64,000 nucleotides of DNA from Coleofasciculus sp. FACHB-T130 (GCF_014695375.1 NZ_JACJOG010000009.1:1-64000); one strand, 5' to 3'. Shown: positions 25,292-35,825, numbered from the stretch's first letter. Translations and numbers: made by a program. Notes: a model not told the origin generated them from the letters alone.

Positions 25292-28200
25292 CTAATTTGG
25301 CTGGCGTTGAGAGTGCAAATCCGCCTTAACTTGTTCATACTCAGCTTCAAGCTGCGGCAATTTGTCTAATGCATTTTTAATATTTCCAGTCCGAGCCATG
25401 ATTTCTAACTCTTTACAGAGTTGGGCGAGGGTTGTGGCACCTAGGGTGGCACTGCTTGACTTGAGGGTGTGAGCGGTGCGTTGCAACTGGGGTGCATTTG
25501 CTTGGGCAACTGCGATCGCGATCGCTTCTAAGAGTTTTGGCGCATCGTCGAGGTAGCAATCGATCATCTCTCCTAAAATCGCCTCGGCATCTTCACCGAC
25601 CATTTTGCGAAATGATTGCAACACTTTGGCATCAATAGAAGTGCTGAGGACAGAGGGCTGAGGACTGAGTTGGGGAGTCGGAAGGGAGGGGTGAGGGGGT
25701 GACGGGATGACGGGGGGAATTCTCCCACTGTCGATAGAAGGACTGAGGACAGAGGACTGAGGACTGAGTTGGGGAGTCGGAAGAGAGGGGTGAGGGGGTG
25801 ACGGGATGACGGGGGGAATTCTTCTACTGTCTATTTCTGCCTCAGTCTGCACTAAACTGTCTATTTCTGCCTCAGTCTGGACTAAGGCGCGATCGCTCTT
25901 GGCTTCGCTAACGTGCTGCTTCGCTAACAATCCTGGTTTCTCAGCCTCGCTTAAAGGCTGACACTTGCTCAAAGCTTGGATGAGTTCCTCGGTTCGGATC
26001 GGTTTGCTTAGGTAGTCATCCATGCCTGCCTTGAGACATTCTTCTCGATCTCCTTGCATCGCATTCGCTGTCATGGCAATGATGCGGGGACGAGAAGCAG
26101 GCAACCATTCCCCAATGATGCGGCGAGTCGCTGTCAATCCATCCATTTCTGGCATCTGCACATCCATCAGTACCACGTCATAGGATTGGCGATGTAGAGC
26201 TTCTAGCACTTCTAATCCATTACTGGCAATATCTGCTCGATAGCCCATCTGTGATAGTAAATACAAGGCTACCTTTTGATTCACAATATTGTCTTCTGCT
26301 AACAGAATCCGCAGGGGAAATTGTACCCCTCGTTGGGGATTGATTGCCGGTAGATTTGGGCGCGAGGGTTTCACCGGGATCGGCTGTTCGCCCAAGATAT
26401 GGCTCAAGACATTATAGAGATGGGATTGTTTAACGGGTTTGGTGAGGAATGCCGCGAAATCGACGGCTTGGACATCATGACTCCTTTCTGGCCTGTCGAT
26501 GGAGGTCAACACAATTAAGGGTAATTTTTCATAGTTAGGCAGCTGACGGATTTTAGCCGCTAAAGTCAGACCATCCATGTGTGGCATTTGCATATCCAGA
26601 ATGGCGATATCAAACGGTTCCCCTAAGTTCAACCAGTCGAGGGCTTCAAAACCAGATTCAGCCGCCCAAGTCAGCATTCCCCAAGATTGGGCTTGTAGCG
26701 TCAATATTTGGCGATTTGTAGCGTTATCATCCACGATTAGGAGCCGCTTTTCATCTAACTGAGGTTGAGGATTTTGAGAAGCGATCGCAGAGACATTGGG
26801 AGCTGATGCCGCAACAATGGTGAAATAAAAAGTAGCGCCTACGTCTGGATGAGGGCTGTTCGCGACCGAGAGCGTAGCAAGGGATGTCGGTCCTAGCGGC
26901 TTTACCGCCGCAACGCTTTCGCCTTCTTGAAGGGGAGGAGGAAGGGGAGAATGAAATTCAGGGTTGTTCCTTGCACCCGGATCTTTTTTGATTGTAGGTT
27001 GCCAGTTAGAAGGAGGATTTCCCGCGATCGCTCCCAGGCTCTCGACCCACATCTGACCGCCCATCATTTCGCTCAGATGATTGCTAATCGCGAGTCCTAA
27101 CCCGGTGCCCCCATACTGGCGAGTTGTAGAAGCATCGACCTGGCTGAAAGACTTGAACAGGCGGTCTATCCGGTTGGCGGGAATCCCAATGCCGGTGTCT
27201 TTAACCGCAAATTGGATTTGGTAATCGGGCAATGAGTGGGTTTGCTCATGACCGATTTCCGATTCTTCCTGAGCGATCGCCTCTTTTGCACTGACCGATA
27301 CAATCACTTCGCCAGTTTGAGTAAACTTGACCGCATTACTGAGCAAATTCACTAAAATTTGGCGCAACCGGCTGGCATCTCCCACAATCGAGAGTGGGGT
27401 TCCTGGATGAATTAAATATGCTAATTCCAGATTTTTTTCGGCTGCTTTGAAAGCTAATAAATCCAGGGCTTCTTCAACACAAACTCGCAAATTAAAAGAA
27501 TGCTTTTCTAATTCCAGCTTGCCTGACTCAATTTTAGAAAGGTCAAGAATATCGTTGATTAGCGTTAGCAATGCATCGCCACTGCTTTGGGTTGTTTCTA
27601 CAAAATCTCGCTGCTGGGAGGTTAGCTCAGTATTGAGTAGCAGTCCCGTCATGCCGATAATTGCATTCATCGGGGTGCGGATTTCGTGGCTCATATTGGC
27701 GAGGAATTGACTCTTAATGCGAGTCGCTGCTTCAGCAGCTGCTTTTGCCTTTTCCAGTTCCAGATTCGCCTGGGATAATTCCTGAGTACGCTCGACAAGC
27801 GCCAGTTGCGCGAAATACCGCTCGGTAATATCATCGAATATCCAGAGGCGACCGGGCACGTCGTGTACCCGCGTCGCTGTGCTAGAGATACTCAGGGTTT
27901 TTGGCGTGTCGCCTTTGAACACCCAGATCCAGTTGCGAATGACTGCTTGAGGTTGGGAAAAAAACTTTGCTGCCTGCGCCACGATTTCCTGTTGATTATC
28001 AGCGCTAGTGCGTAGCAATGCCATCGCCTGAGCTAGCACGGGGGGTTCTACAGCCCCTGGGGTGAGTCCCAGTTGCTCGGCAGCGGCTTGATTGATCCAC
28101 CCTTGCTCCCCACTTTCATCTACAAATACCACTCCCTGATGGATTGTCTCTAACATGGCACCGAAGCGGGCTTGTAGATTCTCCAGCCGCAAGGTGGTAT

Positions 28201-29023
28201 CGCTGAACTGTAGAAGGGTGCGTAACTCGCCAAGTAGCGACTCAATAAATTGGCGCAGACGTGGGGAGATACTGGTCTGGCGATGCCAGATCAGCAAAAT
28301 TGCACCGCTATGGGGCGCTGATAAAGTCGTGCCCCTACCGGGATACTGAAATGGAAGGATGGCGAGGGATTGAGTCCCTTTAGCGACCAAGACATGAGAA
28401 GCACCGGGAGTAGCGGGGTAGTTTGGATAGTAGAGACAGCGATTTTGAGCGATCGCTTTCTCAAACAAGGTGGGCGTTGTCAATTGATCTGGCAGCGCCT
28501 GCTGGGGAATACACACCAAGGCTTCAGCGGTGACATCATCAAGTTGGCGTAGCGCGATCGCTGCATCGGCACAAACAAACTCTCGCAGTAAGATCAGGGC
28601 TTGCCGGATCGGTATATCGGGAGAATTTCTGGTATCGGTATTGGTAAGAGTACTCAGCACCGATTGGGACGCCAACCGCCACTCGATTCCCCGCAGGAAA
28701 GAGCCTACAAGCGTTCCGAACACAGCCACACTGCCCAGCTCAAGTGACTGGCGGGTTAGCCGCCAATCACCATGCAGCAGTCCCAAGAAGAGAATGCAAA
28801 GACCTGCGGCGGGTGCGACTTGCACCGCTGGTAGGGGCAGAAGCGTGCATATTATCAAGATGACTGGGGCGACCATCTGCATAGGCTTCCATCCATCCAG
28901 CACGCCCAGTCCTACGAAAAAGAGGGTTAGCCAGATTAGGACGGCTCTAAATGTCGGTAGTCGGTCAGGAGGACAAAGCAGCAACCGCGATCGAAGAAGA
29001 TTTAAGTTTAAGCGGCGATACAT
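25292..29023 (-). CDS. Membrane hybrid histidine kinase with two receivers and HPt
   Basis: A 1243-residue sensor. Four hydrophobic helices span residues ~25-110. A GAF-like region (about 135-275), a PAS domain (about 285-400) and a coiled coil follow. HisKA has His446 ([10 protein letters not shown]), and the HATPase has DTGIGIP (609-615) and GGTGLGL (638-644). Receiver 1 has Asp810, receiver 2 has Asp954 ([12 protein letters not shown]), and the HPt has His1185 (TAHTLKSSS). It therefore carries all steps of a His-Asp-His relay. Low-complexity insertions lie within the HATPase end (about 668-730) and between receiver 2 and the HPt (about 1046-1130). The RsbQ-like hydrolase gene overlaps its start by 16 bp. 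Confidence 0.93.
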   Translation of the reverse strand: MYRRLNLNLLRSRLLLCPPDRLPTFRAVLIWLTLFFVGLGVLDGWKPMQMVAPVILIICTLLPLPAVQVAPAAGLCILFLGLLHGDWRLTRQSLELGSVAVFGTLVGSFLRGIEWRLASQSVLSTLTNTDTRNSPDIPIRQALILLREFVCADAAIALRQLDDVTAEALVCIPQQALPDQLTTPTLFEKAIAQNRCLYYPNYPATPGASHVLVAKGTQSLAILPFQYPGRGTTLSAPHSGAILLIWHRQTSISPRLRQFIESLLGELRTLLQFSDTTLRLENLQARFGAMLETIHQGVVFVDESGEQGWINQAAAEQLGLTPGAVEPPVLAQAMALLRTSADNQQEIVAQAAKFFSQPQAVIRNWIWVFKGDTPKTLSISSTATRVHDVPGRLWIFDDITERYFAQLALVERTQELSQANLELEKAKAAAEAATRIKSQFLANMSHEIRTPMNAIIGMTGLLLNTELTSQQRDFVETTQSSGDALLTLINDILDLSKIESGKLELEKHSFNLRVCVEEALDLLAFKAAEKNLELAYLIHPGTPLSIVGDASRLRQILVNLLSNAVKFTQTGEVIVSVSAKEAIAQEESEIGHEQTHSLPDYQIQFAVKDTGIGIPANRIDRLFKSFSQVDASTTRQYGGTGLGLAISNHLSEMMGGQMWVESLGAIAGNPPSNWQPTIKKDPGARNNPEFHSPLPPPLQEGESVAAVKPLGPTSLATLSVANSPHPDVGATFYFTIVAASAPNVSAIASQNPQPQLDEKRLLIVDDNATNRQILTLQAQSWGMLTWAAESGFEALDWLNLGEPFDIAILDMQMPHMDGLTLAAKIRQLPNYEKLPLIVLTSIDRPERSHDVQAVDFAAFLTKPVKQSHLYNVLSHILGEQPIPVKPSRPNLPAINPQRGVQFPLRILLAEDNIVNQKVALYLLSQMGYRADIASNGLEVLEALHRQSYDVVLMDVQMPEMDGLTATRRIIGEWLPASRPRIIAMTANAMQGDREECLKAGMDDYLSKPIRTEELIQALSKCQPLSEAEKPGLLAKQHVSEAKSDRALVQTEAEIDSLVQTEAEIDSRRIPPVIPSPPHPSLPTPQLSPQSSVLSPSIDSGRIPPVIPSPPHPSLPTPQLSPQPSVLSTSIDAKVLQSFRKMVGEDAEAILGEMIDCYLDDAPKLLEAIAIAVAQANAPQLQRTAHTLKSSSATLGATTLAQLCKELEIMARTGNIKNALDKLPQLEAEYEQVKADLHSQRQPN
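25644..25841 (-). repeat. 99-bp in-frame tandem repeat in the kinase linker
   Basis: Two copies of a 99-bp unit (25644-25742 and 25743-25841) encode two copies of a Pro/Ser-rich 33-residue segment ([20 protein letters not shown]). The DNA resembles a G-rich dispersed cyanobacterial repeat that has been exonised in frame. Confidence 0.85.
25826..25885 (-). repeat. 30-bp tandem repeat next to the 99-bp repeat
   Basis: Two copies with a 30-bp period encode [10 protein letters not shown] twice, in frame, in the same inter-domain linker of the kinase. Confidence 0.85.
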
Positions 29024-29808
29024 TGGGCAATTGCACTCGTTACCACGTCGGGAGCGCTGATATGCGGTAAGTGTCCTCTAGCAGCGATATTCATCAGCTT
29101 ACCTTGAGGAATTTTATCTGCCATGTACTGACCAACTTCAGGCGGTACGGCAATATCATCGCTTGCCTGTAAAATCACAGTCGGCACATTCAATCGCGGT
29201 AAATCATCTCGGTGGTCAGACTGGAAAATCACTTTAGCGACCGCTTGCGCGATATCTGGACGGATAGCGGCTAGCGTATTAGCAAACTCCGCTGCCAATT
29301 CAGGTTTATCCTGAGTAGCCATTGCGATCGGCGCAAAACCGCTAGCCCAAGCATAGTAGTTGGTTGACATGGCTGCATAGAGTGTATCTAAGTCAGACTG
29401 CTCGAAGCCACCAACATATCCGTCATCGTTGAGATAACGGGGGGACGCATCTAGAAAGATCAGTTGGCTAAAGCAATCAGGCTCGACTAATGCTGCCAGC
29501 AAACTAACCATCCCGCTGACCGAGTGCCCCACCAGGATGCTCTTGGTTAACTTTAACTCGGCACATAAATCCAGCAAATCCTCAGCATAGCTATACAAGC
29601 TGCTGTAGCGGCGCGGACTATAGGCAGAAAAATCTGACTTACCCCCCCCTACGTGGTCGAACAGTACAATGCGAAAATCGGGCGCGAAGGCTGCTACCTG
29701 ATGTCTCCAAGCAGTCTGATCCGAGCCAAAACCGTGGGCAAAGATGATTGTCTGGCTGCCATCACCCAGCATCTGGACATTATTACGCTGCATGATGCTT
29801 GTTGCCAT
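29008..29808 (-). CDS. RsbQ/KAI2-like alpha/beta hydrolase
   Basis: A 266-residue hydrolase of the RsbQ-DWARF14-KAI2 group. The catalytic triad is Ser96 (VGHSVSGM), Asp218 (QASDDIAVP) and His246 (RGHLPH). [15 protein letters not shown] forms the oxyanion loop, and [11 protein letters not shown] is characteristic of RsbQ. In Bacillus, RsbQ is needed for the PAS-domain phosphatase RsbP to sense energy stress; plant relatives bind small signalling molecules. Here the gene overlaps the following hybrid kinase gene by 16 bp, so translation is probably coupled. This suggests that the hydrolase generates or senses a ligand for that kinase, which is inference from context. Confidence 0.9.
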   Translation of the reverse strand: MATSIMQRNNVQMLGDGSQTIIFAHGFGSDQTAWRHQVAAFAPDFRIVLFDHVGGGKSDFSAYSPRRYSSLYSYAEDLLDLCAELKLTKSILVGHSVSGMVSLLAALVEPDCFSQLIFLDASPRYLNDDGYVGGFEQSDLDTLYAAMSTNYYAWASGFAPIAMATQDKPELAAEFANTLAAIRPDIAQAVAKVIFQSDHRDDLPRLNVPTVILQASDDIAVPPEVGQYMADKIPQGKLMNIAARGHLPHISAPDVVTSAIAQCIAA

Positions 29809-30369
29809 AGGTAGTTACTCCTTCTCTTTATTACCTTAATCCAAGACAAAAACTGTACCGAAACCAAACTAAAAGACTTACCTCATTGAGGTTATATTTT
29901 AGCGTTCCCTAAAAGCTCAGATATGTAACAGCAGCCATGCGAGAAGCTGTCAATTACTATACCGACTTTCTTAACACGGTTCCAAGCCGGAACTAAAGAC
30001 AATAACCTAACGATCCTTTAAATATTTTAGGTTGAGGCATACTAAGCCTAATGCAAAAATAAACAGTAACGATAAAACGAACATAACTTAAGCTGACCCA
30101 ATGACTAGATTACAGAATTTCGCTTGATTGTCTCCCTAACCCTTTGTGGCTCCAACTCTTTTTAGCTGCTTAAGCTATCTATTCGTCTGCTGTATTCCTT
30201 GAAGTACAGAAAGCTTCAGTCCGGGGATAAATTAAAGAGATTACCCGGTTCTCTAGACTTGTTCGCTCAAAATTATTTATACTCAAGTACATAAAAATGT
30301 ACAATAAATTAAGTGTTTAAGTTGATTGCATTTTTCCAGTATAAAATTAATAGAACAAGCTGAATAAAA
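29809..30369. other. Non-coding stretch between divergent genes
   Basis: About 560 bp of AT-rich DNA without a convincing gene, RNA or terminator. It should contain the promoters of the RsbQ-kinase operon (leftward) and of the membrane protein gene (rightward). A TATAAA box lies near 30341. Confidence 0.6.
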
Positions 30370-31068
30370 ATGCGTAATTTAAAAATAAAAAAAATCTGGC
30401 AAGACATCAAAAAGCAAATCCTAGAAGACCGCTCCGTTCTCGTTTTTAATGGTCTAGTGCTGTTACTGTTTCTGGGAATGACAGTCTATGTCAAAATGGC
30501 AGGCACCTACTACGGTTCAGACTACTATGCCAGAGTTAATTTCATAAAACTTCTATTTGCTGAACCTTTTCGTAAAGACATCCCTTACCTGGCTCTTTTC
30601 ACTCACTTTTCAGAAATCCTCTGGTGCATCTCTTTAACGATCTGTTTATTTAGCTTTACCTTACTAAAAAGAATTCGTCATAGTCACAAAGGCGATCCAT
30701 TTATCTTCTTCTCTGCGATTGCGCTGACTATCTTTCTACTGGATGATATATTTCGGCTCACGTTGACGCTGGATTTATTAGTGGGTATCCCAAAGGTAAT
30801 TATGTATTCCCTATACGGTCTTGGTTTAGTGAGCTATATCGTTGCATTTTGGCGCAGAATATTATCAACGCCCTATATTCTGTTGCTAGTCGGGTTTAGT
30901 TTATTTATAATCTCTGGTATGGCGGACTTATTGCCTATTAAGGGTGAAGGAACTCCAGTTATTTTAGAAGACGGAAGCAAGATATTAGGCTTAGTGAATA
31001 TTATTCTCTATTTTTGGGACGTATGCGAAAAAGAAGTAATGCGATCGCGCAACCTATCAAATGAATGA
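30370..31068 (+). CDS. Multi-pass membrane protein of unknown function (copy 2)
   Basis: A 232-residue paralogue of the protein at 22211-22879. It shares the length, the six-helix layout and the conserved parts: LLDDIFRLTLTLDL, FWRRILSTPYILLL, IKGEGTPVILEDGSK and the C-terminal EKEVM. The acidic residues in the DD(L/I)FR motif and the G(N/E)GTP loop are candidates for a functional site. The gene converges on a glycosyltransferase pseudogene 45 bp away. The family is unnamed as far as I can tell. Confidence 0.75.
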   Translation: MRNLKIKKIWQDIKKQILEDRSVLVFNGLVLLLFLGMTVYVKMAGTYYGSDYYARVNFIKLLFAEPFRKDIPYLALFTHFSEILWCISLTICLFSFTLLKRIRHSHKGDPFIFFSAIALTIFLLDDIFRLTLTLDLLVGIPKVIMYSLYGLGLVSYIVAFWRRILSTPYILLLVGFSLFIISGMADLLPIKGEGTPVILEDGSKILGLVNIILYFWDVCEKEVMRSRNLSNE

Positions 31069-31112
31069 ACTGCTTTATAACTATTTTTCCTTGTAAGGCT
31101 TATTTAGAATTG

Positions 31113-31921
31113 CTAGTTCAGTTTATATAAGCCAAATTCGCTACGAATTGATTTCGTTATAAATCGATAATTGAAGGCTTCTCTTATCCAAGAGCGAAGG
31201 CTTAACGTGATTCCCGCCTTAGCACCAAAGAAGGTGTCGAAACCTGTCTGATAAATATTTTCTCCATTTCCGATAATATAAACAGCACCTTCAAAGGGTA
31301 ATTGCTTAAGTCTTTCTCCCTGCTTGATCTCGGTTAATTTATGAGAATCAAGGCGAATAAGAGAAGTTAGCTTGGCATCTTCCATCTTTTCAGGCAAATT
31401 ATACAAATCGTACCGGACAATTCGGCAGCTTCCACACGATCTATTGAAAGCATATTTTTTGTAATATATGAGTTGGCTACCCTCCTGATATACATAGCCC
31501 TTATCTACAAACCATCCATTAGATTGAGGATGCTGATTGACAAATTCTGCCAAATGCTTACTTACACAGTCATCGGCATCAACAGCATTATATGAGAGGG
31601 TTTTAGCTGTTGAGCATAGATGAAACCTGCCATCATTTTTTGCAACTTGTCTAAACACTTATCAGCCAAATCAGGAGCTGTCTATTTCTCCATAGCCGCA
31701 GTTTTTAAAGCTGGACCTGGCGGTAGTAAATCTACTTCAATGTAGGTAATGTGAGGATGATTCAACTCAATATTTTGGTTTTTGTGACTAACAAAAATCA
31801 CCCTAAAATCTGGTGAAGTTTGATTGCAGATTGACTTGATACATCTTTCAAATAACTTAAAAACGCGCTCCCAAGAATTTGAAGATTGCTGACTTCTGAG
31901 CGGTATAACAAAAACAATCAT
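31113..31921 (-). pseudogene. Glycosyltransferase (GT-A type) gene with stop codon and frameshift
   Basis: The 5' part (31921 down to 31682) encodes a normal GT-A N-terminus (MIVFVIPLRSQQSSNSWERV, FRVIFVSHKNQNIE) and stops at TAG after LKTAAMEK. Translation past that stop in the same frame continues sensibly (LADKCLDKLQKMMAGFIYAQ, then KPSHIM). Near 31585-31595 the frame must shift to read VDADDCVSKHLAEFVN and the rest to 31113. One nonsense mutation plus one frameshift therefore inactivate an original gene of about 270 codons at the 3' end of the polysaccharide locus. Confidence 0.8.
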
Positions 31922-31969
31922 ACTGACACCTTAAGAATTAATGCCATAAAGCATGGTCACAAAGCAGGG

Positions 31970-33313
31970 TTACAGAGAACCAAGACTACTTTGAGATTGC
32001 TGAAAGCGTTTTGAATTCTGCCATCGAGCAGCCAACAAGACTCCCAGTAGTAAGATGCCGCCGAAGAAGTAATGAGAGATAAACACCCTGGATACTAAAT
32101 AACTCAGAAATTGAGCATTTCCTGGTTTGAAGTAAGCCAGAGTATAGGTAACAGGCAACGATATCAATAAAATGCCTAATATTATTAGGCTAGACCAAAG
32201 CTGTTTATTAGGGACTGCTAATTTGTTGCCTAGATAGAGAGATAAAGGTAGTAGCAACAAGAGATAGTAGTGAGTCCAAGAGATAGGACTTGTAAGCAGT
32301 GCTAAACAAAGGACAACAGAAAGCTCTAAATTTTCTTCTTCTAATGTGACAGGTTTTTTTGAGCGCCAGCAAATCCAAATAGTCGCACCAAACAGCAGTG
32401 AGAGCAATGCGTACCGCACCAGTTTGAACCCCAATCCTACCTCTAGAGGCAGCCACTTAGTAAGACCACCGTCAGTTAGCAAACGAGCTAAGAAGCTATC
32501 AAGTGACTGACTGTTGTAGGCGGCGATTGGCTTTCCAGCGTAAGGCTGAATGCACATCTCAAACCAAGTCTGATGTAAATCGAAACCGAACAAAAGGATT
32601 GATGCTCCGACAATTGCCAGTAGCGCTGCACTAAACCCCGCCACTACTCGCCATCGACTTCTCATTACAAAGTAAACACCAAAAAGGAACAAGGGAATTT
32701 TAATCAAAGCAGCGATCGCTAAGAGCGCACCCGTCCAAATTTCGCGTTTAGCCTGGATGCAAAAAAAAGCTGCGATTAGCAACAACAAGACAAAATGAGT
32801 CGAATTTCCTTCTCGCAAATTGTAATAAAGAGGACCATTGATCGCAAATAGTCCGAGTAGGGCGATTTTTTGTTTTTCGGTTGTTAGTTCGCCTAGCTTG
32901 ATTAGTAAATAGTAAGTGAAGAGAATCGCAATGCCACTTAAAAACATCAGCAAAATGTGGGCATTTTGCTTACTTAACAATGAAAAAGGAGTAAATAAAT
33001 AGGCAATTATTGGAATATTTACAAAAGTCCCAGCCGGACAATCAGGTTGTCCTAAGCAATTTTTATCTGGTAGGTATAAATCTGGGGGATTTTCTAGTAC
33101 AAGACGACCCGCTGGGTAATAAGCTTTGTCAAAGTCAGCAAATAAATTTTGTGCAGGTGGATTAGAAATATTCCATAAAAATAGCATCATAAGTAAGACA
33201 GGGAATCCATAGCCTAACCATAAATTCCATTGCTTTTTTAAGTATTTATCAGCAAGGCTATTTAGCCCAACTGCCCCTAAGATTAAAAGAATGAAAATCA
33301 AGTAATTTTTCAT
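31970..33313 (-). CDS. GT87-like polytopic glycosyltransferase (DUF2029)
   Basis: A 447-residue integral membrane protein with about ten to eleven helices. The N-terminal periplasmic loop has the acidic FADFDKAYYPAGRLVLENPP region, and the helices include the family-typical LLIAAFFCIQAKREIWTGAL, ALIKIPLFLFGVYF and TSPISWTHYYLLLLLPLSLY. These are hallmarks of GT87/DUF2029 mannosyltransferase-like GT-C enzymes, which use polyprenyl-phosphate sugars as donors on the outer face of the membrane. Acceptor and sugar are unknown. It lies in the minus-strand polysaccharide locus, about 165 bp from the SDR gene. Confidence 0.8.
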   Translation of the reverse strand: MKNYLIFILLILGAVGLNSLADKYLKKQWNLWLGYGFPVLLMMLFLWNISNPPAQNLFADFDKAYYPAGRLVLENPPDLYLPDKNCLGQPDCPAGTFVNIPIIAYLFTPFSLLSKQNAHILLMFLSGIAILFTYYLLIKLGELTTEKQKIALLGLFAINGPLYYNLREGNSTHFVLLLLIAAFFCIQAKREIWTGALLAIAALIKIPLFLFGVYFVMRSRWRVVAGFSAALLAIVGASILLFGFDLHQTWFEMCIQPYAGKPIAAYNSQSLDSFLARLLTDGGLTKWLPLEVGLGFKLVRYALLSLLFGATIWICWRSKKPVTLEEENLELSVVLCLALLTSPISWTHYYLLLLLPLSLYLGNKLAVPNKQLWSSLIILGILLISLPVTYTLAYFKPGNAQFLSYLVSRVFISHYFFGGILLLGVLLAARWQNSKRFQQSQSSLGSL

Positions 33314-33477
33314 AGAAAACCTGATTTAACTCCTATAAATGCTATAAAAAGTTCTGAAGATAAGGTCAGACAAATGATATCTCAGCTCGTGAAAACATAA
33401 AGTTGAGGATTATGACGCCTATTAAGCCTTTGGTTATTACCCAAATGTGTCTTTGATTCTATGAACCTCAAGGAAAT

Positions 33478-34203
33478 TTAAGCTTTTCTCAAAGGTCGAA
33501 TGTTGATGTCAGTTACTTCGGCGGTGCGGGGCAAACTGAGGGCATTGAGTACCACGGCGGCTACATCTTCTGGTTGCAGCAAGCGATCTGGCTGGTATTC
33601 TCGACCCTCTATCTCTTGAACCGATGCTTGCATGGGACTAGCGGTGCGTCCGGGGTAGATGCTGAGAACGCGCACGCCATCTGCGTTGACTTCTTCTCGC
33701 AGACTGTCAGCGATCGCCTTCAGTGCGTGCTTGGTTGCAGCATATTGTCCCACACCGCCTCTCGCATTCAAACCCACGGTCGAGTTGATGAACGCGATCT
33801 GACCCTGACGAAGTGCGATCGCACTGAGCAAAGCTTGTGTCAGCGCATAAGGAGCGCGAACATTGACGCGGTACTGCCAGTCAAAGTCTTCCAGGGAGGC
33901 GGTTTTCATGTGTCCTAAAGTGATGACACCAGCACTATGAACAAGCAGATCAACATCTCCTACATCTTGCTCAAGCCGAGTTTTTAGCTGCTGAATGTCT
34001 TCGTCTAGCGTCAGATCAACTTGATAAAGCAGAACTTTGGATGCAGTTGCTCTGGCAGTTTCGGCAACTGCCTCTAGAGCTTCTAAATTACGTCCCACTA
34101 GGCAAAGCGTTACTCCTTGCTCTGCCAAACCGAGAGCGATCGCTTTGCCAATTCCGCTACTCGCTCCCGTTACAACTGCAATTTTGTCTTTTAAGGTTGA
34201 CAT
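33478..34203 (-). CDS. Short-chain dehydrogenase/reductase
   Basis: A 241-residue classical SDR. It has the cofactor motif TGASSGIG (residues 13-20), a NAG-equivalent HSAG, and the active-site Ser plus YxxxK (NSTVGLNARGGVGQYAATK). It should be a soluble NAD(P)-dependent oxidoreductase with an unknown alcohol or ketone substrate. It lies 31 bp past the DUF4910 gene stop, on the same strand, within the polysaccharide locus. A role in sugar or precursor modification is possible, but SDRs are widespread and context is weak evidence. Confidence 0.88.
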   Translation of the reverse strand: MSTLKDKIAVVTGASSGIGKAIALGLAEQGVTLCLVGRNLEALEAVAETARATASKVLLYQVDLTLDEDIQQLKTRLEQDVGDVDLLVHSAGVITLGHMKTASLEDFDWQYRVNVRAPYALTQALLSAIALRQGQIAFINSTVGLNARGGVGQYAATKHALKAIADSLREEVNADGVRVLSIYPGRTASPMQASVQEIEGREYQPDRLLQPEDVAAVVLNALSLPRTAEVTDINIRPLRKA

Positions 34204-34234
34204 TCAATTTTGGATGCAAGGATTTAGATTAATC

Positions 34235-35713
34235 TCAGCCGACGGCTGCTGATTTCAAACACTCTTTCAATAAATCATGTTCTAGTAAAGCATCTGCTGC
34301 TCTTTTAATCTCATCAAATGCTAAACCCGACCTGTCTGCTATGTCTAGCAAGGTATGATTGCCATCGGCTAAATTCAAAACCCACAAAATTGCCATTTCA
34401 TTCAGTGCCCCCTCTTTCTGCCCGCCAATTCCTTTATATAGACCCCTTTTTCCCAGTCTCGGCTCGCATTTAGGATTTTGATTTAAGTAAGTCCCATTGC
34501 CTTCCAAAACGTGGAAAATTGACAAACATTTAGAGAATGAGTCAGCCAGATATTGCGGTTGTACAAAATCTAGATTATCTGCCGATGTGTGGTATTCGGG
34601 AAACTCACCGTGCTGCGATCGCATAAAACAACCCACAGCCAGATTGAACCCCGGCGAACAATACTGCCGCTCATCGTAGCCATAGGGGAAGAAATCTATA
34701 ATCTCATGCTCTTGCCCCGAATGCTTTAAAACGTGAAGGCTGGCTCTATCGATTTGGGCATCGCCTTGGCGGCTTCTCTTATAAGTAACTTTGCCTGGAT
34801 CTCCCACACACGTTACGACCAATCCGTGTTTAATTTTTTGGGCTTGGGCTTCATTTAAACACAGCCAAGTAATGGAACCAATCGTTCCTGGAATAAATAG
34901 AAATCGGTAAGAGTTTCTCAGAGAAATCGAGCTGAGATGTTTTGCTAAATAGGCACTTAGAGCGATGCCCGATAGATTATCATCACACAGAGATGGATGA
35001 CAAGCATGGCAGGAGATTAAAACTTCGTCTGGGCTTTCTCCTTTAATGTAATACTCGCCATAAGTCAGGCTTCCCGGTTCTAAAGATGAATCAATGCAGA
35101 CTTCATACTCTTCATCTTTTAGTTCTAAAAATTCCTTGTGGCTCAAACAAAAGCCCCAAGTTTCTTTATAATAAGAAGTCCGATAAGGAATCCACTCAGG
35201 AGTATCTGGTAGGGTAAACAGGTGTTCTTTCAGTTCCTGCAAGGGCATTTTTTTCCGAACCGGCACGCTGTAATTGACAACGTGCAAGTTAGATTTTTGG
35301 AAGTCTACGACTCGCTCACCCTGAGAATTTTTGATGTAGGCATCTTTAATATTCCACTCTTTCGGAACCGTCCAGTCAAACACTTCTGTTCCCGTCGGTA
35401 CCTCGTGAATTTCTAAGGGAATGAGTTCTTGAATAATTTTGAGAGTTTCTCGAAAGCCATTTCCCGTAATACTGCGGCAAATCGGATATAGCTTTGAGAT
35501 CACCTGGTACATCTCGTTGCCAATCTCATTAGGGTTAAGAACTCTCTTCAGATCGGTGAGGTTCACAACTTTAAGCCTCTTTTGCAAAAAATCAAGGGCA
35601 ACTCGAACGTCCTTAATACTAGCTTCAGCACCCGTAAAGTTAGCACTGATTTTAGCGACCTTTACAGGATTGTTAGTTGCTGCATCAGATGGCAATACAT
35701 CTGAGTCGGTCAT
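34235..35713 (-). CDS. DUF4910 domain protein, aminopeptidase-like, with C-terminal winged helix
   Basis: A 492-residue protein. The start is taken at Met (MTDSDVLPSDAATN), because the upstream in-frame Met at 35737 lies inside a dispersed palindrome. The central domain is a zinc-peptidase-like DUF4910 fold with metal-ligand candidates HACHPSLCDDNLSG and EFPEYHTSADN. The last ~70 residues form a small winged-helix-like domain (NEMAILWVLNLADGNHTLLD). Proteins of this type are often found in polysaccharide and sialic-acid-like gene clusters, and the substrate is unknown. The preceding gene encodes the Fe/2OG-type dioxygenase. Confidence 0.82.
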   Translation of the reverse strand: MTDSDVLPSDAATNNPVKVAKISANFTGAEASIKDVRVALDFLQKRLKVVNLTDLKRVLNPNEIGNEMYQVISKLYPICRSITGNGFRETLKIIQELIPLEIHEVPTGTEVFDWTVPKEWNIKDAYIKNSQGERVVDFQKSNLHVVNYSVPVRKKMPLQELKEHLFTLPDTPEWIPYRTSYYKETWGFCLSHKEFLELKDEEYEVCIDSSLEPGSLTYGEYYIKGESPDEVLISCHACHPSLCDDNLSGIALSAYLAKHLSSISLRNSYRFLFIPGTIGSITWLCLNEAQAQKIKHGLVVTCVGDPGKVTYKRSRQGDAQIDRASLHVLKHSGQEHEIIDFFPYGYDERQYCSPGFNLAVGCFMRSQHGEFPEYHTSADNLDFVQPQYLADSFSKCLSIFHVLEGNGTYLNQNPKCEPRLGKRGLYKGIGGQKEGALNEMAILWVLNLADGNHTLLDIADRSGLAFDEIKRAADALLEHDLLKECLKSAAVG

Positions 35714-35726
35714 TTCAGCTCTCGGA

Positions 35727-35767
35727 GATCCCCCCAATTGCCTTTTAAAAAGGGATTGGGGGAGATC
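35727..35767. repeat. Dispersed palindromic repeat upstream of the DUF4910 gene
   Basis: A near-perfect inverted repeat (GATC-C-rich arm, then TTTTAAAA, then G-rich arm and GATC) of the kind that occurs in many copies in cyanobacterial genomes. It lies between the dioxygenase stop and the DUF4910 start, and may weaken read-through or protect the mRNA. Confidence 0.75.
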
Positions 35768-35825
35768 CTAAACCGAAGAGGGCATCATCTGGAGCTGGAA
35801 GTGTTTGCTGAATGCTCGTTAACTT

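Noticed and set aside
35714-35737. Upstream start of the DUF4910 gene
   Set aside because: It lies in the arm of a dispersed palindrome; the next Met gives a normal N-terminus.
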